64,000 nucleotides of DNA. It comes from UMGS1002 sp964570825. Its GTDB lineage: Bacteria; Bacillota; Clostridia; Oscillospirales; CAG-272. A program made the translations under genes and the position numbers. Under the pieces are notes generated by a model. That model saw only the letters and a program-made list of their open reading frames with translations, was not told where the DNA came from and did not search any database. Each line of letters starts with the position of its first letter. Position 1 is the stretch's first letter. The stretch lies in NCBI GenBank assembly GCA_964570825.1, contig CAZMZJ010000011.1, positions 11,016-75,015 on the forward strand. The letters are read 5' to 3'. Below are positions 42,753 through 51,615 of this stretch, piece after piece.

Positions 42753-42785
42753 AGTCTGTGTCAATAAAAGGCACAGGCTCTTTTT
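42753..42785 (+). terminator. terminator before the SpoVG gene
   Basis: A 10-bp stem with two G-U pairs (AGTCTGTGTC / GGCACAGGCT) followed by five T. Confidence 0.75.
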
Positions 42786-42821
42786 ATATACACTACACTT
42801 CACGAAAGGAGGATTTCACAG

Positions 42822-43118
42822 ATGAAGATCACAGCAACCATCCGCAAGACCTTTGATAAGGGCAATGTCAGGGCCATCGCAGACGCGACAATCGACGATG
42901 CCTTCGCCATTCACAATATCAAGGTTATTGACGGCGCTAACGGCACCTTCATGTCCATGCCCAACGAAAAATGGACGAACAAGGACGGCGAAACCAAGTA
43001 CACCGACATCGCCCACCCCGTCAACAGCGAAGCCCGCGCCGCGCTTTTCAAGGCGGTATCCGACGCACTCGACGCAAAGCTTGCCGAAGCATCCGCTCCC
43101 GTTCAGTCTGCCGACTGA
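42822..43118 (+). CDS. SpoVG family protein
   Basis: A 98-residue protein with the SpoVG core (DDAFAIHNIKVIDGANGTFMSMP and DIAHPVNSEARAALF). SpoVG proteins are small RNA/DNA-binding regulators. The element copy lies as first gene of the pilus transcript, behind a terminator and with GGAGG before the ATG. Whether it controls the pilus genes is not shown by the sequence. Confidence 0.88.
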   Translation: MKITATIRKTFDKGNVRAIADATIDDAFAIHNIKVIDGANGTFMSMPNEKWTNKDGETKYTDIAHPVNSEARAALFKAVSDALDAKLAEASAPVQSAD

Positions 43119-43166
43119 TTCCGTATCCACAACAAAAATCAACAAATGAAAGAATGAGGTATTCGT

Positions 43167-43397
43167 ATGAAAAAGTTTTTCTCCAAAGTTTCCGATAAGG
43201 TCAACTCTCTTGCTATCCGCGCAAAGTGTGCGCTCGACAATGTCAAGGCCGAAGGTTACGTTGATTCCGGCGTTAAAATTTTGATCGCTGTGGTGATCGG
43301 GGCACTTTTGCTCGCCGGTCTCTATGCTCTGTTCAACACCACGATCATGCCCACCGTCACCCAGAAGATCAAGGATCTGTTCAACTTTAAGGGCTAA
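43167..43397 (+). CDS. pilin-like small membrane protein, copy 1 (DUF6133/Flp-like)
   Basis: A 76-residue protein with a charged N-terminus, then a hydrophobic helix (VKILIAVVIGALLLAGLYALF, about residues 36-56, split here from the preceding GYVDSG) and a short polar tail. It resembles Flp/Fap-type pilins and the DUF6133 family found beside Tad genes on ICEs. It is very probably the major subunit processed by the prepilin peptidase at 44530. A near-identical copy follows 61 bp later. Confidence 0.75.
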   Translation: MKKFFSKVSDKVNSLAIRAKCALDNVKAEGYVDSGVKILIAVVIGALLLAGLYALFNTTIMPTVTQKIKDLFNFKG

Positions 43398-43458
43398 TCC
43401 AAGCCCTTCCGTCCGCTTCTACAAACAACTATATAAATGAAAGAATGAGGTATTTCGT

Positions 43459-43692
43459 ATGAAAAAGTTTATGTCTAAGGTTTCCGAAAAGGTCAACTCT
43501 CTCGCCATCCGCGCGAAGTGTGCGCTCGACAATGTCAAGGCCGAAGGTTACGTTGACTCCGGCGTTAAAATTTTGATCGCTGTGGTGATCGGGGCACTTT
43601 TGCTCGCCGGTCTTTACGCTCTGTTCAACACCACCATCATGCCGACTGTCACTCAGAAGATCAAGGATCTGTTCAGCTACAGCGGTAAGTAA
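43459..43692 (+). CDS. pilin-like small membrane protein, copy 2
   Basis: A 77-residue near-duplicate of the preceding protein; the two differ at only a handful of residues, mainly positions 5 and 10 and the last four. The leader ATGAAAGAATGAGGTATT and most codons are repeated as well, showing a recent tandem duplication. The function is as for copy 1. Two subunits could make a mixed pilus or allow antigenic variation. Confidence 0.75.
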   Translation: MKKFMSKVSEKVNSLAIRAKCALDNVKAEGYVDSGVKILIAVVIGALLLAGLYALFNTTIMPTVTQKIKDLFSYSGK

Positions 43693-43773
43693 TCAACCAA
43701 CACGAAGCCGGAAGCGCGGTCAGAGTAGGCCGCGCCTCCGATATTACTGAAAAAACGGAGGAATGAAAACACA

Positions 43774-44514
43774 ATGAAAAAGATTTTTGCTCTGCTTATG
43801 ACAACCCTCATGCTTGTCGGAATGCTCGCTGGCTGTGTGCAGGAAGATATCGGCGTATCGCTGAACAAAGACGGTACGGGATCTGTCGCTCTGACGCTCG
43901 GTCTCGAACAGGATTTCTACGAGCAGCTCAAGGCGACCGGTGCCGATCCTTTTGAGGGAAAAACCACAACCACCTATAAAGACGGCGACGATACCTATGT
44001 CGCCTATACCGAAAAGACCGCATACTCTTCGTATGAGGACATTGAAAAGGCACTTCTCGATATGGAGTATCAGTACGACAAACTGAACGGAGCCGGCGAT
44101 ACCGAAGAACCTGCCGAAACCGATCCGAGCGAGTATACGCTCTATCAGCCGGAAAAGGCAGAGACGGATCAGCACATTTTCAAGTCGGTTGATATTGAGT
44201 CCAAAAGTGGTATCTTCTATTCGACCTATACCTTCAAGGCGGTCATGAATCCGCAGCCGAAGGAATCCGGCGGGTACGAATCCAACGATATGTTCAAGGT
44301 CACTGTTACTGTTGAAATGCCTTCCGAGATCACGCAGTCAAAGGGCGGCAAGGTCGAGGGCAACAAGATCGTCTTCGATATTGAGGACATCACCGAGGAA
44401 ACCGAGCTTGCAGCGACAAGCGAAGCCAACAATGTCGGCGTGGTGATCGGCATCGTTGCCGTGCTTGTGCTGATCGCGGCGGTCGTTGTTTTCCTCGTCA
44501 AGCGCCAGAAGTAA
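43774..44514 (+). CDS. lipoprotein with C-terminal membrane anchor
   Basis: A 246-residue protein with lipobox GMLAGC (Cys at about residue 21), a beta-rich domain that begins VSLNKDGTGSVALTL, as in LppM-type lipoproteins, and a C-terminal transmembrane helix (VGVVIGIVAVLVLIAAVVVF, about residues 221-240) with a short basic end. It lies between the pilins and the prepilin peptidase, so it may be a membrane component of the pilus machine. GGAGG lies 13 bases before the ATG. Confidence 0.75.
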   Translation: MKKIFALLMTTLMLVGMLAGCVQEDIGVSLNKDGTGSVALTLGLEQDFYEQLKATGADPFEGKTTTTYKDGDDTYVAYTEKTAYSSYEDIEKALLDMEYQYDKLNGAGDTEEPAETDPSEYTLYQPEKAETDQHIFKSVDIESKSGIFYSTYTFKAVMNPQPKESGGYESNDMFKVTVTVEMPSEITQSKGGKVEGNKIVFDIEDITEETELAATSEANNVGVVIGIVAVLVLIAAVVVFLVKRQK

Positions 44515-44529
44515 GGAGGTTGCGAAGGC

Positions 44530-45177
44530 ATGATAAGACCGATACTCCCACCGATCATGACTCCCGACAAGACTGCGATGACAACCCAGTCGCTTCTTGC
44601 GCTTGGGCAGCTTGTCGTAATAATCGGAATCGCAATGCTCGCTGTATGGCTGATGCTGAAAGCGCTGAGAAAGGACGAAATCAAAGCCAATACCGCCGTG
44701 TGTCTGCTCATGACCGCGTGTGTCGGTCTTTTCGCCTTCCTTTCTTTCGGCATATCGGTTGCGCTTGTCAAAGGACTGATCCTTATGGGAATCCTTCTGT
44801 ACGCAAGCATTTCCGACCTCGGTAAGCGTGAAGTTCCGGATTTCGTATGGGTGATGATAGGTATTCTCGCGTTCGTTAGCTTTGACAGCGATAATCTTGC
44901 ATCCATGCTCATCGGCACGGCTGTGGTGTTCATTCCACAGCTCGCGTTCGCGATGATCAGACCGAACAGAGCCGTAGGCGGCGCGGATATAAAGATATCC
45001 ACTGCCTCGGCTTTTCTGCTCGGCGCGGAAAAAGGAATCCTCGCGCTTATTATTGGGTTGACAATCGCTGTGGTGGTAATGCTCATTTCCCGTAAGGTGA
45101 AGAAAGCTGATAAGTCAGAGCCGTTCCCGTTGGTGCCGTTCCTGTCGCTTGGCGTGATAATGTCATTCTTGCTTTAA
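44530..45177 (+). CDS. type IV prepilin peptidase (A24 family)
   Basis: A 215-residue membrane aspartic protease that cleaves prepilin leaders. It has about six to seven hydrophobic segments. The two catalytic Asp are in ISDLGKREVPD (about residue 99) and GGADIK (about residue 156). It lacks the cytoplasmic methyltransferase domain, as Tad-type peptidases do. The ATG has GGAGG 12 bases upstream. Confidence 0.85.
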   Translation: MIRPILPPIMTPDKTAMTTQSLLALGQLVVIIGIAMLAVWLMLKALRKDEIKANTAVCLLMTACVGLFAFLSFGISVALVKGLILMGILLYASISDLGKREVPDFVWVMIGILAFVSFDSDNLASMLIGTAVVFIPQLAFAMIRPNRAVGGADIKISTASAFLLGAEKGILALIIGLTIAVVVMLISRKVKKADKSEPFPLVPFLSLGVIMSFLL

Positions 45178-45180
45178 CGG

Positions 45181-45209
45181 TTGAAAAAGACACAAAGAAG
45201 TGGTATAAT
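45181..45209 (+). promoter_or_regulatory. promoter of the 45243 lipoprotein gene
   Basis: -35 TTGAAA (45181-45186), 17-bp spacer, -10 TATAAT (45204-45209). An internal promoter inside the pilus locus. Confidence 0.75.
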
Positions 45210-45242
45210 GACTATAAAATCAAATACGGAAAGGATTCATGT

Positions 45243-46388
45243 ATGGGTAATCGAATATCTCATATTATAGTTGTTGTACTTCTGCTGCTCATCTTCACGT
45301 CATGTGATACCGATACTACCAAGATCAATACTCCGAGTGGTGACACTACTTCCACTGAAAAACAGGATATAAAAGAGCCTAATGAATCACAAAACGAATA
45401 CAGCGTTTTTGATTATGATATGCTACATTGTGATGTCTGTTTTGAAGTTAAGCCGGCAGATAAAATCAGAGGAATGAGGGCGTTTCTGCTTTCGGAAGAT
45501 GCTCACTTCTATACGCTCGGGTTTATGACACAATCAGTAAATCCTGATGAAATCTTGATGATGTCTTATCAATCCGCCAATACAAAAGCTGCAAAATACT
45601 ATGTCTACAACACTTCAACCGATGTTCTTGCTGAAAAAAGATGGCTATCAAATGAAAAGGCAGAAAAAAACGAAAAGTTGTCAGAGGAATTGACAAACAA
45701 AGTGTTTACCGAATATCTTGAAGATAAATTGCAAAACGAAGCGTTAAAAGCGACTCTTGATAGATTAATTCGTTATCCACTCGTCCAATCTGATATCGGC
45801 TCTTCCTGCGGCGTGGTTGCATATGACAAGTTTTATGTGGTTACCTGTTTTCTCGGCGATGATACAACAACACGAGGAACGTTTATCTACATGGATTATG
45901 AAGGCAATTATCTTGATTCGGTATACTATGACACGACTTATGTTGACGGGAGCTTGACTGCCACATATTTTGACAATATTGAAACTGTGTATTCAGAATT
46001 CGCTACGGACACAAACCGGAGTACCCTACCTGCCACTGTATATGAATGTAAAGAAAACGGACATACACTTGCTGTTATTGATTACGCAGAGTCTTCACAT
46101 ACGCTTTCGCTTGTGTTTGATTCATCATCAATAATAAATGTGTTTGATTGTTATAAAGAACCGAATTTCGATGATGGCATCATGCTATTTGAAGGAAGTA
46201 GCTCCGAAGAAACATTTGATACAGTTGACATTCATTACAATCAGAATGAGAACGAATATGCTTGTTCATTCGGTGTAGGTGGTAGCGTCATAACCTTTGG
46301 TGGCAAAGACTACAGTGGGAAATATCATTATGCCTCAGAAGAAACCATAAAGGTTATTGATCTAAAAACTATTTTGCCGGACAAGTGA
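45243..46388 (+). CDS. cargo lipoprotein of unknown function
   Basis: A 381-residue protein with lipobox FTSC (Cys at about residue 21), a Ser/Thr-rich linker, then a beta-rich extracellular domain without recognised motifs. It has its own promoter and terminator inside the pilus locus and is visibly more AT-rich than its neighbours, with A- and T-ending codons frequent. This is the look of a separately acquired insert (moron-type gene). Confidence 0.7.
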   Translation: MGNRISHIIVVVLLLLIFTSCDTDTTKINTPSGDTTSTEKQDIKEPNESQNEYSVFDYDMLHCDVCFEVKPADKIRGMRAFLLSEDAHFYTLGFMTQSVNPDEILMMSYQSANTKAAKYYVYNTSTDVLAEKRWLSNEKAEKNEKLSEELTNKVFTEYLEDKLQNEALKATLDRLIRYPLVQSDIGSSCGVVAYDKFYVVTCFLGDDTTTRGTFIYMDYEGNYLDSVYYDTTYVDGSLTATYFDNIETVYSEFATDTNRSTLPATVYECKENGHTLAVIDYAESSHTLSLVFDSSSIINVFDCYKEPNFDDGIMLFEGSSSEETFDTVDIHYNQNENEYACSFGVGGSVITFGGKDYSGKYHYASEETIKVIDLKTILPDK

Positions 46389-46413
46389 ATAGAATACTGG
46401 TAAGCAATTTATG

Positions 46414-46442
46414 GCGTCGTATCAAAAGGTACGGCGCTTTTC
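46414..46442 (+). terminator. terminator of the cargo lipoprotein gene
   Basis: A 10-bp stem with two G-U pairs (GCGTCGTATC / GGTACGGCGC), loop AAAA, followed by TTTTCTT. Confidence 0.7.
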
Positions 46443-46478
46443 TTATGCCCAAAATCAAGAATGAAAGGATGAAACCAC

Positions 46479-47330
46479 ATGAAAAACAGAACAGTAATCG
46501 GTATCGTGTGCATTGTGCTGGCACTTGCGGTCACATTCGGCGTTGCTCCGCTTGTCAATAAGTTGGCAGACAGCAGATGCGAGGTCGTCCGCATGACGAA
46601 GAATGTCACGCAGGGACACATGATCACCGAATCGGATGTCGAGATCGTGACTGTCGGCAGCTACAATATGCAAAGCGACATCATTAAAAAGAAAGAAACG
46701 GTCGTCGGGATGTTTGCAGCCTGTGACCTCAAAGCCGGAGATATGCTCCTTCCGAGCAAAATAAGCACCGACGCGGATAACGCGGAAGATGTGTTCCGAA
46801 CTCTTGACGGCTCAAAACAGGCAATCAGCATTACAATTCAGACCTTTGCCGCAGGGCTTTCCGCAAAGCTCAAAAACGGAGATATCGTCAGCCTTATCGT
46901 TTATACGAACGACAGCGGAAAAGCCGTTATTCCGTCCGCGCTTTATTATGTTCGGGTTATTACCTCGACCACTGCGGACGGTTATGACAAGGACGAACTG
47001 ACACCGAACGAAGACGGAACTTATGAGCTTCCGACAACGCTGACGCTTCTGGTCAACCCGACTCAAGCGAAGCTGCTCACCGAATATGAAAACGAAGGAC
47101 GCATCCATGCGGCGCTCGTTTACCGCGGAGAAGCAAAAACAGCACAGAAATTCATCGACGCACAGGACGAATACTTCAAGAGACTTGCGGAACAGCCTGC
47201 CGACAGCGAAACCGAAGGCAATGAAAACACAGATGATGAACCGTTCGATATCGTGAAATACGCGAACGACATCATCAACGGAAAGGTCGAAGGATATCTT
47301 CCCGAAGGTAAGGTGAATAACAATGGCTAA
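46479..47330 (+). CDS. cpaB: CpaB/RcpC-type pilus assembly protein
   Basis: A 283-residue protein with one N-terminal transmembrane helix (about residues 7-28), an SAF domain (RMTKNVTQGHMITESDVEI and ACDLKAGDMLLPSKI, about residues 38-95) and a second beta-domain. CpaB/RcpC proteins act at the envelope in Tad pilus assembly. It lies directly before the TadZ-like ATPase and overlaps it by 8 bp. Confidence 0.85.
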   Translation: MKNRTVIGIVCIVLALAVTFGVAPLVNKLADSRCEVVRMTKNVTQGHMITESDVEIVTVGSYNMQSDIIKKKETVVGMFAACDLKAGDMLLPSKISTDADNAEDVFRTLDGSKQAISITIQTFAAGLSAKLKNGDIVSLIVYTNDSGKAVIPSALYYVRVITSTTADGYDKDELTPNEDGTYELPTTLTLLVNPTQAKLLTEYENEGRIHAALVYRGEAKTAQKFIDAQDEYFKRLAEQPADSETEGNENTDDEPFDIVKYANDIINGKVEGYLPEGKVNNNG

Positions 47331-48054
47331 GTCTATTGCCGTATGGGGTTCGCCGAACAGCGGGAAAACCACCTTTGCCACAAAGCTGGCGCGAAGTATT
47401 TATGAAGAATATCAAAGCACAGTCATCGTTGTGTACTGCGATTATGAAACGCCGACTCTGCCCGTTGTCTTCCCGAACTATAAGAAAGAAGACCTGTTTT
47501 CGGTCGGAGTTCCGCTGTCGAAAACAGAGATCACGCAAGACGATGTGGTCAAGCAGATCGTCACAGTCAAGGGCAAGATGAACTTCGGCTTTCTCGGCTT
47601 CAAGGATTGCGAAAACAGATATACTTACCCGCAATTCGATGAAGGAAAAATCCGCTCGCTCTATACCGTGCTTGAATCGCTTGCCGATTACGTCGTGATC
47701 GACTGTGCCTCTCGGCTCGGCAATTCTCTCTCCCGTGTAGCCGTTAAGGAATCCGACGATGTGATCCGGCTCGCTACGCCGGATCTGAAATGTTTCAGCT
47801 ATTACGCTTCACAGCTTCCGCTGTACGCGGAGCCGTGCTTCCGGCTTGATGAGCATATTCAAGGCATCAATGTACCGGACGCGGATCTGTATATGCCGAT
47901 AGATGAAGCCAAAGCTCATCTGTCCGATGTCCGCTTCACTATCCCATACAGCCGACTCGTCAAACAGCAGATGCTCGACGGTCATCTGTATGAAGCGGTG
48001 AACGATAAGAAGTTCAACGAGAAGTTCAAAGCCATTGTAGATAAGGTGGTGTAA
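47323..48054 (+). CDS. TadZ/CpaE-like P-loop ATPase
   Basis: A 243-residue ParA/MinD-type protein with Walker A GSPNSGKTT (about residues 9-17), a Walker B-like VVIDCAS near residue 126, and no receiver domain. In Tad systems such ATPases place the pilus machine at the cell envelope. It lies between CpaB and TadA genes, 2 bp before TadA. Confidence 0.82.
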   Translation: MAKSIAVWGSPNSGKTTFATKLARSIYEEYQSTVIVVYCDYETPTLPVVFPNYKKEDLFSVGVPLSKTEITQDDVVKQIVTVKGKMNFGFLGFKDCENRYTYPQFDEGKIRSLYTVLESLADYVVIDCASRLGNSLSRVAVKESDDVIRLATPDLKCFSYYASQLPLYAEPCFRLDEHIQGINVPDADLYMPIDEAKAHLSDVRFTIPYSRLVKQQMLDGHLYEAVNDKKFNEKFKAIVDKVV

Positions 48055-48056
48055 GC

Positions 48057-49370
48057 ATGGCGAAAAGTATTGACTTCTGGACGCTGCTCAAGCTGACGCA
48101 GGAGTATATATCGAAAAACTACGCCGCCGTGCTGACAGACAAGGATAAGCTCCCGCAGCTCAAGGCATATATCGACAAGTACCTCCGCGACAACGACTAC
48201 CATGTGGATAATCTGACTACGAAGGAACTGATCGAGCGCCTGTACTGCGAAATGGCGGAATACAGCGTTCTGACTCCTTTTCTCGGCTCTGAAAAGCTTG
48301 AAGAAATTAACGTGAACGGCTGGAACGACATTGCGCTGACACTCCTCGACGGCTCGATTGTCAAGACAAAAAACTGTTTTCACTCACCGCAGCACGCGAC
48401 AGACATCATCAAGCGTCTGCTTCATCACAGCGGAATGATCATCGACAACGCCACACCGATGGCGCAGGGACACCTTCCCGGCAATACCCGTATCACGGCG
48501 CTCAAAGCGCCGATTGTGGACGAGGAAAACGGTGTCGCGGTCTCCATCCGACTCCTTCATCCGCAACGGGTAACGCTGCAGAATCTCATAGATACCAACT
48601 TCGCCACCTCTGAAATGGTGGCGTTTTTATGTATGTGCATCCGTTACGGCGTTCCGTTCGTCGTTGCCGGAGCGACCTCAAGCGGCAAGACAACACTTTT
48701 GAACGCCATTATGACTTCAATCCCCGACAACAAGCGTGTTTTTACCATCGAGAGCGGAAGCCGCGAGCTTTCCCTCGTCAGAGAGAAAGATAACCATGTG
48801 GTCAATAATGTCGTGCATACCTTGTCCCGTCCCTCGGATAACCCGGCATACGACATCAGTCAGGAAGACTTGGTCGTTGCTTCGCTTCGTTTTAATCCGG
48901 ATATTGTGTGCGTCGGCGAGATGAGAGATGTCGAGTGTTACTCGGCTGTCGAAGCGTCATTGACAGGACACACAGTCGTGTCAACAGTTCATGCCGGACC
49001 CGCGGGAGCGGCACATATGAGAATCGCGCTTCTGTGTCAGAAACGCTTCCCGATCAACTTTCAGACCTCGCTGATGCAGGCGGGACAGGCTTTTCCGGTC
49101 GTGGTGTACGCGCATAAGCTCGAAAACAATGCCCGAAAGATCATGGACATTTCCGAATGCGTCATCAACTCAGCCGGAGAGCGTGAGTACAACTGCCTAT
49201 ATAACTACAACATTACAAAGAACACGCTTGTCGACGGAAAGTTCAGTATCGAAGGATTCTTCGATAAGCCGAACATCATGTCGGACAGCCTCCGTCAGCG
49301 GCTTACGCAGTACGGCGTACCGCAAGACGAATTGAACCTCTTTTTACGGAAAGGAGCGAGAACCGCGTGA
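48057..49370 (+). CDS. tadA: TadA/CpaF pilus secretion ATPase
   Basis: A 437-residue hexameric type II/IV secretion ATPase powering pilus assembly. Walker A is VAGATSSGKTTLLNAI (about residues 203-218), the Asp/Glu boxes and Walker B lie in FNPDIVCVGEMRDVE (about residues 279-293), and the His box in TGHTVVSTVHAG. It matches CpaF length and has an N-terminal alpha/beta domain. It overlaps the TadB gene (GTGA). Confidence 0.93.
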   Translation: MAKSIDFWTLLKLTQEYISKNYAAVLTDKDKLPQLKAYIDKYLRDNDYHVDNLTTKELIERLYCEMAEYSVLTPFLGSEKLEEINVNGWNDIALTLLDGSIVKTKNCFHSPQHATDIIKRLLHHSGMIIDNATPMAQGHLPGNTRITALKAPIVDEENGVAVSIRLLHPQRVTLQNLIDTNFATSEMVAFLCMCIRYGVPFVVAGATSSGKTTLLNAIMTSIPDNKRVFTIESGSRELSLVREKDNHVVNNVVHTLSRPSDNPAYDISQEDLVVASLRFNPDIVCVGEMRDVECYSAVEASLTGHTVVSTVHAGPAGAAHMRIALLCQKRFPINFQTSLMQAGQAFPVVVYAHKLENNARKIMDISECVINSAGEREYNCLYNYNITKNTLVDGKFSIEGFFDKPNIMSDSLRQRLTQYGVPQDELNLFLRKGARTA

Positions 49371-50293
49371 CATTCATCTATATGATCGGATTCCTGCTGA
49401 TTTCGGCGGGAATCATTTTATGCCTCGGACTGACACCCGAAACCATGACGGACGATATCATGCGGTTTGTCTCTCCGAAGCAGACTCTGCGGGATAAGAT
49501 TTTGATCGCTCAGGGACGCAAGAAATCCCGTAAGCTCACCAAAGAAATCCTGCATATCAAGGACGCTCTCGAAGCGACCGGCAAGGGCAAGCAATTCACA
49601 ATAGCCTGTGCCGCGTCGGTTGTGCTGCTGATCGCGGGATGCATCATCGCCGTTCTGATCGGTAACCCGTTCATGATTCCGGTGTTCGCGCTTGCATTCG
49701 CAATGGTGCCTTTCGCGTATGCCAAGAACACCATCTCGGCTTATGATAAGCACATCAAAGAGGAAATGGAAACCGCGTTATCAATCATCACGACTTCGTA
49801 TATCCGCTCGGACGATATCGTTGGTGCGGTAAACGAGAATATTACCTATCTCAAGCCGCCGATTCGCGAAATCTTTCAGGGCTTTGTCGGCGATACGATG
49901 ATGATATCCTCCGACATTAAGGACGCGCTTCGTAATCTGAAGGATAAAATCGATAATGCCATCTACAAGGAATGGTGCGACACATTGATAGCCTGTCAGG
50001 ATGACAGAACGCTAAAGGACACGCTTCTCCCTGTGGTCGGCAAACTGACAGATGTCAGAATCGTCAATAACGAACTCAAAACCATGCTCGGCGAAGTCAA
50101 GAAGGAATACTGGATGATGGTGTGCCTTGTCATTGGCAACATCCCGATTCTGTATATGCTCAACTACAACTGGTTTGAGGCACTGATGTTTACGCTCCCC
50201 GGCAAGCTCGTGCTTGCGGTGTGCGGGATCGTGATTCTCATTACAGCGTTGTTTATGATGAAATATACGAAACCGATAGAGTATAAAAGATAA
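49367..50293 (+). CDS. TadB-like membrane assembly protein
   Basis: A 308-residue T2SS-F-type protein with hydrophobic segments at the N-terminus (about residues 2-20), two in the middle (about 82-125) and two at the C-terminus (about 255-300). It forms the inner-membrane platform of the pilus together with TadC. It starts with GTG overlapping the TadA stop. Confidence 0.85.
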   Translation: MTFIYMIGFLLISAGIILCLGLTPETMTDDIMRFVSPKQTLRDKILIAQGRKKSRKLTKEILHIKDALEATGKGKQFTIACAASVVLLIAGCIIAVLIGNPFMIPVFALAFAMVPFAYAKNTISAYDKHIKEEMETALSIITTSYIRSDDIVGAVNENITYLKPPIREIFQGFVGDTMMISSDIKDALRNLKDKIDNAIYKEWCDTLIACQDDRTLKDTLLPVVGKLTDVRIVNNELKTMLGEVKKEYWMMVCLVIGNIPILYMLNYNWFEALMFTLPGKLVLAVCGIVILITALFMMKYTKPIEYKR

Positions 50294-50307
50294 GGAGGTC
50301 GGCGTTT

Positions 50308-51177
50308 ATGTTACAGGCAATCATCGGTTCAATCTTCGGCGTCGGTCTCTTTCTGATCCTTGCCGACTATTTCCGAATCCCTTTCTTTGCGACAAGCAAA
50401 GCAAACAATAACCTTGCCAAACGGCAAGAGAAAAAGACAAGCACAATCGATATCTGGCTGAAAGACCTCGCGATATGGTTATCGAAGCGGCTTCGGCTTA
50501 ACGAATACAAGCGGATGCAGCTTCAGACAGACTTGCAGTCAGCCGGAATCATTCTCTCACCGGAAATGCATATAGCCAACAGCATTGTCAAATCCATGCT
50601 GATCGGTGTACTTGCCGTTCCGGTCTTTTTCATCTTTCCTCTGCTTACTCCGCTTGTGATCGCCCTCGCCGTGGCAATGTACTTTAAGGCGTCGAAAGGT
50701 GTTGCGGACAGAATCAAGGAAAAGCGAAGACGGATCGAATACGAGCTGCCGCGACTGGTAGCGAGCATCGACAAGACGCTCAAGCACAACCGCGACGTGC
50801 TGTATATCCTTGATTCATACAAGGAAAACGCCGGACCGGAGTTGAAGCACGAGATTGAGATTACCGTAGCGGATATGCGGTCAGGTAACTACGAAGCAGC
50901 GCTCACAAGACTTGAAGCGCGTGTCGGCAGCTCGATGCTGTCGGACGTGACGCGAGGACTGATCGGCGTACTCCGCGGCGATGAAACCGAAGTCTATTGG
51001 TCGTCGCTCGCGGTGAAGTTCGCTGACTATCAAAGACAACTTCTCAAGCAGCAAGCTCAGAAAGTACCATCAAAGGTCAAACGGCTCTCCATGTGTTTGC
51101 TGTTTTGTTTTATGCTGATCTATGTTGTGGTCATCGGTATGGAGATCATAAACTCCATCGGCGTTCTCTTCGGTTAA
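50308..51177 (+). CDS. TadC-like membrane assembly protein
   Basis: A 289-residue T2SS-F-domain protein with an N-terminal segment, a central pair (about residues 93-130) and a C-terminal helix (about 258-285). The cytoplasmic loop has ELPRLVASIDKTLKHNRDV. It is the second platform protein of the Tad pilus. AGGAGG precedes the ATG. Confidence 0.85.
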   Translation: MLQAIIGSIFGVGLFLILADYFRIPFFATSKANNNLAKRQEKKTSTIDIWLKDLAIWLSKRLRLNEYKRMQLQTDLQSAGIILSPEMHIANSIVKSMLIGVLAVPVFFIFPLLTPLVIALAVAMYFKASKGVADRIKEKRRRIEYELPRLVASIDKTLKHNRDVLYILDSYKENAGPELKHEIEITVADMRSGNYEAALTRLEARVGSSMLSDVTRGLIGVLRGDETEVYWSSLAVKFADYQRQLLKQQAQKVPSKVKRLSMCLLFCFMLIYVVVIGMEIINSIGVLFG

Positions 51178-51190
51178 GGCGGTGATGAAT

Positions 51191-51604
51191 ATGAAGAAGC
51201 TACTGAAAAACAAGCGCGGCGAAGGATATATAGACACGGTTGTCTGTGTCCTTGCCGCAATGATGGTTATTGTGCTGGCACTCAATGTGTTCAGCTTCCT
51301 CACACTCAAGCAAGACCTCGACTACTTCGCCAAAGAGATGATAGACGTGACAACGACCTACGGCAGAACCTCCGGCGAAGCCTATACACGCTATACGGAG
51401 TTATGCTCCGAAACGGGACTCAACCCATCCTACAGCTATACGGGAACGGAATACTTCAATGCCTCGACCGGAAAGGTACAGCTCGGCGACACGATCTGTG
51501 TTACCGTGACTTATCAGACATATATCCATGGTCTCGGAGTATTCAAAATACCCATTACGCTGACGGCAAAACATTCCGGTCTCTCGCAGAAATACTGGAA
51601 GTGA
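51191..51604 (+). CDS. DUF4320 pseudopilin-like protein
   Basis: A 137-residue protein opening with KKLLKNKRGEGYIDTVV and a hydrophobic helix, the layout of TadE/DUF4320 minor pilins: the charged leader would be cut after a Gly by the prepilin peptidase, leaving Glu near the new N-terminus. GTG 51182 and ATG 51185 are other possible starts within the ribosome site. It follows TadC and precedes another pseudopilin gene. Confidence 0.78.
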   Translation: MKKLLKNKRGEGYIDTVVCVLAAMMVIVLALNVFSFLTLKQDLDYFAKEMIDVTTTYGRTSGEAYTRYTELCSETGLNPSYSYTGTEYFNASTGKVQLGDTICVTVTYQTYIHGLGVFKIPITLTAKHSGLSQKYWK

Positions 51605-51615
51605 GGCGAATCAAG

